From NCBI RefSeq assembly GCF_030009775.1, contig NZ_JASCTH010000021.1, forward strand, positions 62,001-126,000: a stretch of DNA of 64,000 bases. The letters are read 5' to 3'. The position numbers and the translations under genes were made by a program. How positions within the stretch are numbered: position 1 is the stretch's first letter; every line of letters starts with the position of its first letter. The DNA is from Actinoplanes sandaracinus. Its GTDB lineage: Bacteria; Actinomycetota; Actinomycetes; Mycobacteriales; Micromonosporaceae. Below are positions 47,182-55,557 of this stretch, piece after piece. Under the pieces are notes generated by a model. That model did no database searches, was not told where the DNA came from, and was given only the letters and a program-made list of their open reading frames with translations.

Positions 47182-47265
47182 CCCGGCCTCCTTCCCGTCA
47201 TCCGGGCACCAGCTTAGGAGAATCCACGCCGGCTCCGGGGACGGGCGCGGCCGCCCGTCCGGCGA

Positions 47266-47271
47266 TAGCCT
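47266..47271 (+). promoter_or_regulatory. -10 box of a leaderless promoter
   Basis: TAGCCT lies 7 bases before the ATG at 47279 with no Shine-Dalgarno sequence between. Same layout as at 4772, 7341, 10456 and 49787. Confidence 0.45.
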
Positions 47272-47278
47272 GCGGGAC

Positions 47279-48049
47279 ATGAGTTTCGAGGTTTCCGCGG
47301 ACGCGTACGGCCGCTTCATGGGCCGGTACTCCGAGCAGTTGGCCGTGCCGTTCGCGGCGCTCGCCGGCCTCAGGCCGGACGGGCGGGCGCTGGATGTCGG
47401 CTGCGGGACCGGAGCGCTGACGGCCGAGCTCGTCCGATCGCTGGGCGCCGGGGCCGTGTCGGCGACCGACCCGTCGCGGGCCTTCGTCGCGGCCTTCCGC
47501 GCACGTTTCCCGGACATCGAGGTCCAGGACGCGCCGGCCGAGCGGTTGCCGTTCCCCGGCGGCCACTTCGACGCCGCCCTGGCGCAGTTGGTCGTGCACT
47601 TCATGAGCGACCCGGTGGCCGGGCTCCGGGAGATGGCGCGGGTCACCCGCCCCGGCGGGGTGGTGGCCGCCTGCGTGTGGGATCACGCCGGCGGGCGCGG
47701 GCCGCTGACCGCGTTCTGGCGCGCCGCCCTCGGCCTCGACCCCCAAGCCCGCGACGAGTCGCACTTGGCCGGCGCGCGGGAGGGCCATCTCGCCGAGCTG
47801 TTCGGCGCGGCCGGCTTGGACCAGATCGAGTCCACCATGCTGACCGTCTCGACCCGGTTCGCGGGTTTCGACGAGTGGTGGGAGCCGTTCACTCTCGGGG
47901 TGGGGCCCGCCGGCAACCACGTTCGAGGGCTCGACGCCCGGCAGCGGGCCGCGTTGCGCGACCGATGCGCATCGCTTCTGCCCCGCGAGGGCGCTTTCGA
48001 GGTCACCGCCTCGGCGTGGGCCGCGACCGGCCGGGTCGGGGCCGGCTGA
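47279..48049 (+). CDS. Class I SAM-dependent methyltransferase
   Basis: 256 residues. ALDVGCGTGALTAELV is motif I; SATDPSRAFVAAFR the acidic motif; EVQDAPAERLPFPGGHFDAA LAQLVVHF motifs II and III; and MARVTRPGGVVAACVWD the post motif. This is the Methyltransf_11 layout of small-molecule methyltransferases. The C-terminal region (FDEWWEPFTLGVGPAGNHV) is typical of actinobacterial members of unknown substrate. The ATG at 47279 follows a TAGCCT box directly, so translation is probably leaderless; upstream in-frame codons overlap the divergent gene. Confidence 0.85.
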   Translation: MSFEVSADAYGRFMGRYSEQLAVPFAALAGLRPDGRALDVGCGTGALTAELVRSLGAGAVSATDPSRAFVAAFRARFPDIEVQDAPAERLPFPGGHFDAALAQLVVHFMSDPVAGLREMARVTRPGGVVAACVWDHAGGRGPLTAFWRAALGLDPQARDESHLAGAREGHLAELFGAAGLDQIESTMLTVSTRFAGFDEWWEPFTLGVGPAGNHVRGLDARQRAALRDRCASLLPREGAFEVTASAWAATGRVGAG

Positions 48050-48155
48050 CCGCATCGCGGAAACCGGCGAGTTCGGCCTGATCATCGCCGACGGCGACAG
48101 CGAGAAGGCGGTCACCGGCGTGGGGCCCGAGCCGGACGGGGGGTATGAAGACGCA

Positions 48156-48824
48156 ATGGCGACCTTCGTTCTGATCCACGGCGCCGGCGATGTCGGCTGG
48201 TACTGGCATCTCGTCGAGGCGCAGCTGCGGGCCCGGGGCCATGACACCGTCGCGCCGGATCTGCCGTGCGCCGACGACTCGGCCGGCCTGACCGAGTACG
48301 CGGACACCGTCGCCGCCGCGATCGGTGACCGGACCGAGGTGGTCGTCGTCGGGCAGTCGTTCGGCGGTTTCACGGCGCCACTCGTCTGCGACCGGGTGGC
48401 GGTGAGCCTGCTGGTGCTGGTCGCGCCCATGATCCCCGCGCCGGGCGAGGCGCCCGCCGACTACTGGGCGAACACCGGATACAGCGATGAGGTACGGGAG
48501 AGCTACGACGACCCCATCGCCCTGTTCTACCAGGACGTCCCGCCGGAACTGGCCGCCGAGGCGCTGCGCCGGGCGCCCGAGGAGTCCGAGGCCCGGATGA
48601 GTGAGCCCACGCCGATGAAAGCCTGGCCCGCCGTTCCCACCAGGGTGGTGAGCTGCCGCGACGACCGGCTGTTCCCCATCGGCTTCGTCCGCCGGGTCGC
48701 CCAGGAGCGGCTCGGCGTCACGCCTGACGAGATCGGCGGCGGGCACACCCCCGCGCTGAGCCGCCCCCGCGAGCTGGCCGACCGACTCGAGTCCTATCTC
48801 ACCGAGACGGCCGTCGGCCGATGA
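48156..48824 (+). CDS. Alpha/beta hydrolase
   Basis: 222 residues. Opens with TFVLIHGAGDVGWYWHLVEA (HG oxyanion region), then the nucleophile elbow VVVGQSFGGFTAPLV (G-Q-S-F-G, Ser nucleophile). The acid is probably Asp in VVSCRDDRLFPIGF and the base His in GGGHTPALSRP. It fits the small esterase/hydroxynitrile-lyase-like branch. Substrate unknown. ATG 48156 is the last of several in-frame candidates. A short stretch before it (48050-48155) is non-coding as far as I can see. Confidence 0.85.
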   Translation: MATFVLIHGAGDVGWYWHLVEAQLRARGHDTVAPDLPCADDSAGLTEYADTVAAAIGDRTEVVVVGQSFGGFTAPLVCDRVAVSLLVLVAPMIPAPGEAPADYWANTGYSDEVRESYDDPIALFYQDVPPELAAEALRRAPEESEARMSEPTPMKAWPAVPTRVVSCRDDRLFPIGFVRRVAQERLGVTPDEIGGGHTPALSRPRELADRLESYLTETAVGR

Positions 48825-48895
48825 GGACGGCCGTCCTCATCGCGACCGCGGCACGCCGCTTCTCCGGGTGAGCGCGGCACGCCTGTTTCTGCTTC

Positions 48896-49780
48896 TCAGC
48901 GGGAGCGCAGCTCGCCGATGAGGGCGGCGGCGATCGAACCGATGAGCCGGTCGTGGTCGGGCAGCCGCGGGCCCGGCCCCCGGTGCCGCAGCAGCACAGC
49001 GACCGCGTACCGGCCCCCGTCGGGATACTCGACGACACCGCATTCACCACGGGCGTACGGCACCGTCCCGGTCTTGCCCACGACCGTGACCGCGGCGTCG
49101 CCGAAACCGGACGCCAACCGGCTCCCGTTGACCTGATAGCGCAGCATCCGGCGCGTCTCGGCGCACACGGCCGGCGGGCCGGCCTCGTCGCGCCAGATCA
49201 GCCCCAGCAGGGCGGTGAGCTCGGCCGCCGTACCCCGGATCGAGTCGTTGCCGGTCACCATGTCGGTCTTCTCCTCAACCTCCAGGGGCGCCCGTTCGGC
49301 CGCGAAGAACTCCGTCAGCGACTCGTATCCGAGCTGGTGGGCGTGGCGGGTGAAGAGTTCGCGGATCTCGATGGGCACTCGGGTTCTGGTCAGCCCGAGG
49401 CGGGCCGCCGTCGCATTGATCCGGTCCAGACCGAGACGTCGTACGAGCATGTCGGAGGCGGTGTTGTCGCTGACCGACATCATCAGCAGGGCGGCGTCAC
49501 GCAGCGACAACTCCACCGGGTCGCGGAAGACCGACAGTCCGGTGGGGCCGGGCGTACGGTCCTCGGCCGTGACGGTGATCCGCTCGGTGAGGTCGATGTC
49601 GCCGGTCTCCGCCCGCAGGAACAGCTCCAGCAGGACGAGCACCTTGAACGTCGACGCGATCGGCACCACGTCATCGGCCCCGAGCCCGGTGACGGCGCCG
49701 GTGTCGATGTCGCGCGCGTGGGCGTGCACCCGTGCGGCCAGCCGGGCGATCTCCGTCTCTACGGTCAGCGGCCATGGCAT
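48896..49780 (-). CDS. Class A beta-lactamase-like serine hydrolase, no signal peptide
   Basis: 294 residues. Active-site motifs are all present: S43-x-x-K46 in IASTFKVL, S104-D105-N106 in MSVSDNTASD, and K236-T-G238 in VVGKTGTV. The omega-loop Glu of class A enzymes (E-P-x-L-N) is not evident; the corresponding region reads ELFTRHAHQLGYESLTEFF. There is no export signal; the protein begins directly with the mature-type fold (VETEIARLAARVHAHARDID). It may therefore be cytoplasmic and act on an ester, amide or beta-lactam. ATG 49780 is 6 bases after a TAACCT box. Confidence 0.8.
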   Translation of the reverse strand: MPWPLTVETEIARLAARVHAHARDIDTGAVTGLGADDVVPIASTFKVLVLLELFLRAETGDIDLTERITVTAEDRTPGPTGLSVFRDPVELSLRDAALLMMSVSDNTASDMLVRRLGLDRINATAARLGLTRTRVPIEIRELFTRHAHQLGYESLTEFFAAERAPLEVEEKTDMVTGNDSIRGTAAELTALLGLIWRDEAGPPAVCAETRRMLRYQVNGSRLASGFGDAAVTVVGKTGTVPYARGECGVVEYPDGGRYAVAVLLRHRGPGPRLPDHDRLIGSIAAALIGELRSR

Positions 49781-49786
49781 GGGTGC

Positions 49787-49792
49787 AGGTTA
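49787..49792 (-). promoter_or_regulatory. -10 box of a leaderless promoter
   Basis: On the minus strand TAACCT lies 6 bases before the ATG at 49780, with no Shine-Dalgarno sequence. Confidence 0.4.
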
Positions 49793-49915
49793 CCGCCCGG
49801 TTTCCGATCGTCACGGCGACCCCGTCGCCGGCCGCGGACATCCGGGCCTGGTGGTTCTCCGGCCGCCGGCGGGGTATCCAGGGGCGACGGCCGGCACGAC
49901 GAAGAGGAGACCGCG

Positions 49916-50107
49916 GTGGACAGCAATCCCGGCGACAGCGGACACGACGCCTCCACGAACGCGGGCAGCAGCACCGACCAGCACGTCACCGGTCATCCGG
50001 AGACGGCGAGCAGCCCGGTCGACGAGGAGCCCACCGCCGACACGCCGCCGCACGGCAGCAGCAACGCCGGCCTCAACGCCGCGAACGCTGAAGACGCCGG
50101 GCGGTGA
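49916..50107 (+). CDS. Small acidic disordered protein coupled to EVE-domain gene
   Basis: 63 residues rich in Ser, Gly, Asp, Ala and His (DSNPGDSGHDASTNAGSSTD, then HGSSNAGLNAANAEDAGR), with no hydrophobic core, so probably disordered. AGAGGAGA lies 6 bases before GTG 49916. The stop overlaps the next gene as GTGA. I do not recognise it; similar short acidic leaders precede various actinobacterial genes. Confidence 0.5.
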   Translation: MDSNPGDSGHDASTNAGSSTDQHVTGHPETASSPVDEEPTADTPPHGSSNAGLNAANAEDAGR

Positions 50108-50562
50108 GCGCCGACAGCCGGCGGATCAACCGGGACAACCTCGGCGCCTGGCTGCTCAAGGGCAACGCCGACCGGGCCGGCCTGCTCGACCGCTTCGCCC
50201 GGGACCCGCGGGTGGAGCGGTGGTGCGTGCAGCGCAGCTATCGGCTCGATCTGATGGACGCGGGCCAGCCGGTGCTGTTCTGGGGCAGCGGCTGCCGGGA
50301 CCGTGCCGTCGCCTACGGCATCTGGGGCTGGGGACGGCTGCGCGGCCCGGCCCGCCCGGAACCCGGTGGCGCCGGCTGGTGGGTGCCGCTGGACCTGACG
50401 ATCGCGGACCCGTCCGCGTGGATCCGGCGCGACGAGTTGCGGGCCGACCCCGAACTGGCCGACCTGGAGGTGCTGCGGCAGCCGCAGGCCGCCAACCCGT
50501 CCTTCGTGACCGTCCGGCAGTGGGAGGTCCTCCACCGCCGTCTCCCTATTCCCCGAGGGTGA
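50104..50562 (+). CDS. EVE-domain (PUA-like) protein
   Basis: 152 residues. The layout WLLKGNADRAGLLDRF, CVQRSYRLDLMDAGQPVLFW GSG, AYGIWGWGRL, and the C-terminal ADLEVLRQPQAANPSFVTV matches the EVE fold, a PUA-like domain that binds modified bases in DNA or RNA and is frequent in actinobacteria and in restriction systems. The aromatic cage cannot be mapped without alignment. It overlaps the small acidic gene by 4 bases and the convergent acetyltransferase gene by 17 bases at their 3' ends. Confidence 0.75.
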   Translation: MSADSRRINRDNLGAWLLKGNADRAGLLDRFARDPRVERWCVQRSYRLDLMDAGQPVLFWGSGCRDRAVAYGIWGWGRLRGPARPEPGGAGWWVPLDLTIADPSAWIRRDELRADPELADLEVLRQPQAANPSFVTVRQWEVLHRRLPIPRG

Positions 50563-51061
50563 TCCAGTAACGCCTCGTCGGCGCCCCGGCGGGCATGTCC
50601 TCTGCGACGCCGCCGTTGCGTTCGATGGTGCGGGCCGAGGCGAGATTGCCGGCGAGGCAGACGACGAGGACGCGGTCGACGGTCAGGGCGGCCCGTGCCT
50701 CCCGCAGGATCGCGCCCAGCGCCCAGGTCGCCAGCCCCCGGCCACGGGCGGACGGGCGGATGCCGTAACCGATGTGTCCGGCCCCGTCGTCGTAGTGGTG
50801 CCGCAGGGCGATCCCGCCGAGGATCCGGCCGTCCTGCACGATCCACCGTGGGGAGCCGTGCCGGCCCGGCGGGCAGGGCGTTCCGGCCGGATGCGTCCGG
50901 CTGACCAGCCCGTCCACCCAGGAGACGAAGCCGCCGGGGGAGTCCACGTCGTCGCCGGGCGTCAAGCCGAAACCGTCCTCGTGCGGGCCGGGGCCCCAGT
51001 CGTCGCGGCACTCCAGGAAGGCCGCGTGCAGGCGGGTGGTCGGCAGAACCAGTTCGGGCAT
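50546..51061 (-). CDS. GNAT family N-acetyltransferase
   Basis: 171 residues. The acetyl-CoA site is GYGIRPSARGRGLATWALGA (motif A: R-G-x-G-x-A), followed by VLVVCLAGNLASARTIERNG G (motif B). The N-terminal half contains FVSWVDGLVSRTHPAGTPCP and GSPRWIVQDGRILGGIALRH, typical of RimJ/RimL-like or small-molecule acetyltransferases. Substrate unknown. Overlaps the end of the EVE gene. Confidence 0.85.
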   Translation of the reverse strand: MPELVLPTTRLHAAFLECRDDWGPGPHEDGFGLTPGDDVDSPGGFVSWVDGLVSRTHPAGTPCPPGRHGSPRWIVQDGRILGGIALRHHYDDGAGHIGYGIRPSARGRGLATWALGAILREARAALTVDRVLVVCLAGNLASARTIERNGGVAEDMPAGAPTRRYWITLGE

Positions 51062-51070
51062 CCGGCCACG

Positions 51071-51595
51071 TTATCCGGGTGGGGTCTGCGCGAATCGGAG
51101 CACGTTGCCGTACGGGTCGATGACCTCGAGCGTCGGACCGCCCGGCGCGTCCGTGTCGACGCCGGGACGCATCGGCGGGTCCGGGCGGGCGTGCAGTTCC
51201 CGCTGCAGGCCGCCCACGTCGGCGACGGGGAACCAGACCACACCGTTCGGGCTGCCGTCACCGTGGTGTTCGGACAGGTGCAGCGTCGCCCCGGAGCGGG
51301 ACACCTGTGCGTAACGCGGAGAGCCGGGCTCGAACCGGTGCGCCCAGTCCAGCCGGAAGCCGAGATAGCCCACATAGAACGGCAGAGCCACATCAACAGA
51401 CATCACCCGCAGCACCGGTACGCCGGGACCGATCCGCCGATTCGTCGCCGCGGCGAGCGTGTTCCAGTCCTTGGCGCCCGACTGGTGGGCGATCAACTCC
51501 AGCGCCAGGCTGTGCGGGATGTCGAACCCGGCCGTGGCCAGGTCGGCGCGCAGGCGCTTGGCCTGCTTTTTCGGGTGTTCCACGGGGGTGGTCAT
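51071..51595 (-). CDS. Glyoxalase/bleomycin-resistance superfamily protein
   Basis: 174 residues. Residues 1-55 (MTTPVEHPKKQAKRLRADLA, IPHSLALELIAHQSGAKDWN) are a helical N-terminal extension found in a specific glyoxalase subfamily. The remaining residues are a vicinal-oxygen-chelate fold: VPVLRVMSVDVALPFYVGYL, FRLDW, ATLHLSEHHGDG and EVIDPYGNVLRFAQ, with potential metal ligands in LHLSEHH and DPYGNVL. It resembles bleomycin-binding proteins. ATG 51595 is the first codon after GGGAAAGG at 9 bases. Confidence 0.8.
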   Translation of the reverse strand: MTTPVEHPKKQAKRLRADLATAGFDIPHSLALELIAHQSGAKDWNTLAAATNRRIGPGVPVLRVMSVDVALPFYVGYLGFRLDWAHRFEPGSPRYAQVSRSGATLHLSEHHGDGSPNGVVWFPVADVGGLQRELHARPDPPMRPGVDTDAPGGPTLEVIDPYGNVLRFAQTPPG

Positions 51596-52009
51596 CGCGT
51601 CGGCCTTTCCCACGGCGTGCTGTGACCGATGCTCGCGTTGCCGGCTCGTGCCGCGGTCGGAAAGCCGATGGCGGGCGTGCGCTGCCGGTGCATTCACCGA
51701 ACCCCGGAGGGCGCGAGCGGCCGGCTGCACCGAGCCGGCCTCGATCCTATCGGACGCGCCGTCCCAGATGTCAGCCCCGACGGCCGTTGACGTATGTCAG
51801 GTAGCTCGTCGCCTCTCGGCGTGGATCCCTACCGCAGGAATCGCCTTGATGATCTCAGGTGTCAGATCAGTCCAGATAAGGCCACTCGGCCGACGTCGTC
51901 CGGAACACGAATCACTTCGTCGGGAGTGACGATGAGGTCAACACTGAAACGTGTTCAGTCTCGGGGATCTCGTCCTCTACGACCTGAAGGCTATGAACCG
52001 GAGCGACAA
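51596..52009. other. Gene-free stretch at the edge of the decayed island
   Basis: No convincing gene in either direction. An imperfect palindrome, ACTGAA-ACGTG-TTCAGT, is present around 51942-51960. GC drops below that of the flanks after 51830. It may be the remains of an insertion-sequence end. Confidence 0.35.
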
Positions 52010-52345
52010 TTATCGTGCTGTCGGAATACCCAAGGAGCCGGGATCGAGCTTATAAAACCAGACCTTGTCACGGAGGGCCCGCTTGTCCGTCTCATCGATG
52101 ACCAGGATCGCGTCCGGATGTCCGAGCCGGCGGGCGACGAAGTCATGGACGTCGGCACGCACGAGGGCGTCGTTCCAGCCGGCCCGGCCGATCAGGTCCT
52201 GCATCCCGCCCGGACCGTCGTCGTGCTCCGCGATCGTCCAGCAGTTCTTCGCGGGTAACGGGGCGAGCAGCCCTGCACGAAGCCCCGGACTCGGCGCCGC
52301 GGTTCCGGCCGGGCGAACCGTGCCTCGATCGGGTTCATCAACTCG
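52010..52345 (-). mobile_element. IS701-like transposase remnant (N-terminal part, frameshifted)
   Basis: Minus strand. A first frame reads FDELMNPIEARFARPEPRRR then VRGFVQG; a second continues LLAPLPAKNCWTIAEH, then PGGMQDLIGRAGWNDALVRA, DVHDFVARRLGHPDAILVID ET and stops at 52010. This matches the N-terminal part of IS701-family DDE transposases including the first catalytic Asp in the V-I-D-E-T motif. At least one frameshift (near 52270) and loss of everything after the first Asp make it inactive. No intact terminal repeats are seen. Confidence 0.7.
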
Positions 52346-52378
52346 TCGAACAGCTCAGACCGTCGAACAGCTCAGACC
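52345..52378. repeat. Perfect 17-bp tandem duplication
   Basis: GTCGAACAGCTCAGACC occurs twice without a gap (52345-52361, 52362-52378), at the upstream edge of the transposase remnant. Confidence 0.9.
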
Positions 52379-52586
52379 ATCGCTGAGCGTCTACTCTGCA
52401 GGCGACAGCCACCGCCGTTTTCGGGGTCCACACAACCATCGAGACTCAGCGGTGGCTGCTTGCTGTCCACGGACAAAACCACACCGTCACCGCAGCTCAG
52501 AACGGGTCTCTTGCTGGAGTACCACCCATGCCCGCCCACGCCGAGATCTTGCTCAGCGTGACTCTCAACGGACCGCCGCACATCAC

Positions 52587-53069
52587 CTATCCCACCGGCT
52601 CCAGCAGGGTGGACAACCGCTCCAGCGTCACGCGCATCGATTGCTCGTTACGCGTCTCCCAATTAAGGACTCGGATCAGCCACTTCGTACGGCAAGTTGT
52701 CCAGTCAAACGTCTCGCGTACTAGGGTCGTGGTCGCGGTCACCGGCTCTAGCTCGTACCGCCAAACATGGTGGCCGATGGCGTGTCGCCAGGCGATCCGG
52801 CGGTCTTCCTCGAACTCGACAACTGTGTTCCACATCCGGTACGCGACCCTGTGGCGCATGTCCATGGTGAACCGCGCGCCCATGGTAAGGCGCTGGGGGT
52901 TACGCGGATGGCCGGCAATCACTGTGCCTGAGCCGTCGAAAAGCGAGTGGGCGGCGGGGTCGGCGAGTAGGTCGAAGATGCGTGCGGCCGCCGCCGGAAT
53001 CAACCGCTCCACAGACACCTGACGCTGAAGGCGGCTCTGATCCTGGTCGCCATGTGCAACAGAGGCCAT
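52587..53069 (-). CDS. SRPBCC-family protein (polyketide-cyclase-like)
   Basis: 160 residues. RQVSVERLIPAAAARIFDLL, ADPAAHSLFDGSGTV, FTMDMRHRVAYRMWNTVVEF and TLVRETFDWTTC follow the strand-helix pattern of START/SRPBCC helix-grip proteins that bind hydrophobic ligands. No catalytic residues can be assigned. ATG 53069 has AAGGAG about 11 bases upstream; ATG 53102 is an alternative. It appears intact although both flanks are decayed. Confidence 0.75.
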   Translation of the reverse strand: MASVAHGDQDQSRLQRQVSVERLIPAAAARIFDLLADPAAHSLFDGSGTVIAGHPRNPQRLTMGARFTMDMRHRVAYRMWNTVVEFEEDRRIAWRHAIGHHVWRYELEPVTATTTLVRETFDWTTCRTKWLIRVLNWETRNEQSMRVTLERLSTLLEPVG

Positions 53070-53169
53070 CGGTCGTCGCTCCTTGAAACGGCTGAAGGTC
53101 ATGCCGTGGGAACATAACGCAGCGTCGGGCCCAACACCGCTGCGAGTGATCGCCTCCACTTATGACATT

Positions 53170-53741
53170 ACCCATTCCCAGGTCAACCTGGACTTCGTGT
53201 CATGACATAGGTGCTGCAGTTATGGCCTTGACCTCCGCCCTCCGGCGAGAAGCTGGAGGCAGGGGGCGGTCCTCGACGACGCCCGGGGGTAACTGACCGC
53301 GTTCCTGCTCGCGATGACCTGGCCACTACGGTCGGGCTGGTGGAGCGAACGCGGCCCCCGCCGCGGCGCGTCTCGCAGGCGGCGACCTCCAGCAGGCAGG
53401 GTGCGGCCCGCATTGAGCCTGGAACGGATCTCCTGCTGGAGTATTAGATGGTTGCGCCTGTGATTGTCCCGGGCCGTGTCGGCGGCACGAGAACGCAGTA
53501 GTGGTCTTCTCGCGGACGCTGCGGTTGCCGGTTCGTGTGCCGGGTGCGACATGTCCCGAGTTGCTCGGTGCGCGTCGGGTCGGTTCGCCGGGACCGCTGG
53601 CGGGTAGCGGTGACCTCCGGAGTGGCCGTGTCCTGGCGATGTGTTCCTGGTGGGTCGGGCGGCGAGTGTGCAGTTCGACGGCGATCGAGGGCTGCGGGTC
53701 CGGACCGGAGCTCGTCGCCGGTGGTCCGGAAGGGGTGTCGT
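53170..53741. other. Gene-free stretch within the decayed island
   Basis: No convincing gene. The open frames on both strands are Arg/Pro-rich shadows. A 22-bp sequence around 53418-53440 (GAACGGATCTCCTGCTGGAG and flanks) resembles one at 52497-52520, which may be a small shared remnant. Confidence 0.35.
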
Positions 53742-53917
53742 ATGACGATCCGGCTGCGGTCGCGCCAGGAGATTGCCGAGTACGTAGCCGGCCTCGATGT
53801 GATCGAGCCCGGCTGGGTCAGCACGTCCCGGTGGGGCCGGATCTCCAGCTCCACCCGGCCTTGGAGGGCGGTCATCCGAACCCGCTGAGCTACGCCGTCG
53901 TGGCGCGAATCTACTGA
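53742..53917 (+). pseudogene. C-terminal fragment of an S-adenosyl methyltransferase (DUF574 type)
   Basis: TIRLRSRQEIAEYVAGLDVI then EPGWVSTSRW is the conserved C-terminus of the actinobacterial SAM-dependent methyltransferase family DUF574 (L-R-S-R-E-x-I...G-L-x-x-x-x-P-G). A nearby frame adds HPNPLSYAVVARIY, the family's usual tail, so a frameshift occurred near 53845. The N-terminal 200 or so residues with the SAM-binding motif are absent. A non-functional remnant. Confidence 0.6.
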
Positions 53918-53968
53918 GTTTCCGCGGGCGTGCGCGGCTTTCCGCCGGGCCGGGGTGTTCCGAGGGGA

Positions 53969-54550
53969 TCAGTGCTGTTCCCACTGCTCCTTGGTGATCT
54001 CGTACCGCACACCGCCGAACTCGGAACCCTCCACCATCTGCATATCGGGAGGAGTGTCGAGGGTGCCCGTCCTCGTCATCCCGACCTTTTCCATCACTTT
54101 GCGGGAACCCTCGTTCACCGACATCGTGTCGGCCCAGACCAGGCGTACGCCAAGCTCCGTGAACCCTTTGGCCAGCAGGGCCTTTGAGCCCTCGGTGGCG
54201 TACCCCTTGCCCCACTCTGCCTGGCGCAGCCGGTAGCCGAGCTCGACCTCGTCCAGCGGGCCTTCTTCCTCGGGGCGCAGGAGGAACCAGCCGATGAAGG
54301 CACCGCGGTCCTTGTCGTGCGCCGCGAACAGCCCGAGGTTGCCGCCCCACATCTCGTAGCCGGCGAGGATGTTTCGCAGGCCGCGCTCGCGGTAGTGCTC
54401 CGGTGGGGTTGGCTCGCCGCCGGTCAGGTAACGCATGACCGCCGGGTCGCTGTCCAGTTCGATCAACAGCTCCGCGTCGTCGGCGGTGAAGTGGCGCAAG
54501 GTCAGGCGCTCGGTGTCCAGGTAGGAACTCACGAGCGCATCCTGATCCAT
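53969..54550 (-). CDS. RimJ/RimL-type GNAT acetyltransferase
   Basis: 193 residues. YLDTERLTLRHFTADDAELL is the typical N-terminus; GYRLRQAEWGKGYATEGSKA is the acetyl-CoA loop (Q/R-x-x-G-x-G/A region); MSVNEGSRKVMEKVGMTRTG gives motif B. This subfamily acetylates N-termini of ribosomal proteins or aminoglycosides and related molecules; the substrate is unknown here. Start uncertain: ATG 54550 or GTG 54532, the latter with AGGA about 8 bases upstream. Confidence 0.85.
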   Translation of the reverse strand: MDQDALVSSYLDTERLTLRHFTADDAELLIELDSDPAVMRYLTGGEPTPPEHYRERGLRNILAGYEMWGGNLGLFAAHDKDRGAFIGWFLLRPEEEGPLDEVELGYRLRQAEWGKGYATEGSKALLAKGFTELGVRLVWADTMSVNEGSRKVMEKVGMTRTGTLDTPPDMQMVEGSEFGGVRYEITKEQWEQH

Positions 54551-54731
54551 GCAGGCAGGAGAAGACCAACGCTTTTCCGGTCCTGAGCGCCGCCCGGCGC
54601 ATCCGAGTTCGTCGGATGCGGTCACACATCTCCGCCGACGCCCGTCACCGTGCGTGAACGGGGCACTGGCCAGCTGAGGCGCAGCGAGGCCCATCGGGGT
54701 GGCGGCCGCAGGGCCTCGGGCGTCGCCGGTC

Positions 54732-54826
54732 AGCAGGGTGAGAGCGACTCCGAAGCGCGGTAGCGCCGGTCAAGTACTCCTGCTCGTTCTCACCTTGCGT
54801 CATGGTCCACCGAAGTGAGCCAGAGC
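54732..54826. repeat. Dispersed repeat, copy 1 (about 95 bp)
   Basis: Closely similar to 56041-56136 in the same orientation. The core GAAGCGCGGTAGCGCCGGTC is identical in both, and the ends ATGGTCCACC and GTGAGCCAGAG are shared. About 80% of positions match. Confidence 0.85.
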
Positions 54827-55042
54827 CCATCTAGCCGCGCAACACTCGGCGAAGCCAGCCAGCATGCCGTCGCGGCGGAGCGCCACCGTGCTCATCCGGC
54901 AGACCGAGCGGACCGGGACCCCCATCGGCGCCGGCTGGACCCAGGTGCGGCCGGGCAGACCCGATCGCCGGGCATGAGCTCTGCGACTTTGGGCCCCAGT
55001 TCATTTCGGGCCCGTCCGAAATTGGTGAAGCGCAGGAACTCT

Positions 55043-55100
55043 GACTGAATCCGAGAAATGGTCAAGCGCGGGCGCGCCCGACCATTTCCCGGATTCGGTC
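55043..55100 (-). terminator. Long 21-bp inverted repeat after the secreted-protein gene
   Basis: Left arm 55043-55063 and right arm 55080-55100 are reverse complements over 21 bases with two mismatches (arms contain GAATCCGAGAAATGGTC and GACCATTTCCCGGATTC). The loop is 16 bases and GC-rich. It lies 30 bases beyond the stop of the gene at 55129 on the minus strand and would make a strong terminator; it could also be an insertion-sequence end. Confidence 0.6.
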
Positions 55101-55128
55101 GGTTCTTAGTGAGCTGTGTCGACCGGTG

Positions 55129-55557
55129 TCAGCCGCACTTCACGGCGACGCACACCTGGATCTTGTCGACGGTGATCGGGATGAGCAGCTTGGACACGTA
55201 GAAGGTGAGGACCGAGGCCTCGATCTGCTTGATCTGGGTGTCGACGTCGAGATTGGCGACCTGCACGGTGACGTCGTTGAGGACGTTTTGCAGCAGAGTG
55301 AGGTTGTTGTTGCTGAGCACGTTGACGTCACCCACGTTGACCGTCACGTTGTTACCGTTGACGGTGCCGATGCAGGTGACCTTGTGGTTCGGTCCGCCGC
55401 CCTGGTTGGAACAGGTGTAGTTCTTGCCGCTGGGCTTGCTGGCCTGCGTCGATGCCGCCGGGGCGCTGCCGGGGGCGGCGGCAGCCTGCGTGGCGGTGAA
55501 GCCGAGGGCCAGGCCCATGGTTCCGACGGTCGCGGCGAAAGCGAGGAAACGCTTCAC
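55129..55557 (-). CDS. Small secreted protein with cysteine pairs
   Basis: 142 residues. A Sec signal peptide (KRFLAFAATVGTMGLALGFT, cleavage after TQAAAA) is followed by a Ser/Ala linker, then a mature domain rich in Asn, Val and Thr (NGNNVTVNVGDVNVLSNNNL TLLQ). Four cysteines (YTCSNQ, KVTCIG, IQVCVAVKCG) suggest two disulfides. The beta-helical repeat-like NVTVNV and VQVANLDV strands hint at a beta-sandwich. No family name. AAGGA lies 8 bases before GTG 55557. It follows 500 bp of low-GC sequence and stands between two copies of a dispersed repeat. Confidence 0.75.
   Translation of the reverse strand: MKRFLAFAATVGTMGLALGFTATQAAAAPGSAPAASTQASKPSGKNYTCSNQGGGPNHKVTCIGTVNGNNVTVNVGDVNVLSNNNLTLLQNVLNDVTVQVANLDVDTQIKQIEASVLTFYVSKLLIPITVDKIQVCVAVKCG

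Noticed and set aside
52372..52581. 69-codon minus-strand open frame between transposase remnant and SRPBCC gene
   Set aside because: No ribosome site or family match; it starts inside the 17-bp duplication area and is probably chance.
53220..54629. 469-codon minus-strand open frame across the decayed island
   Set aside because: It crosses a methyltransferase remnant and the acetyltransferase gene in the wrong frame; composition is Arg/Pro-rich.
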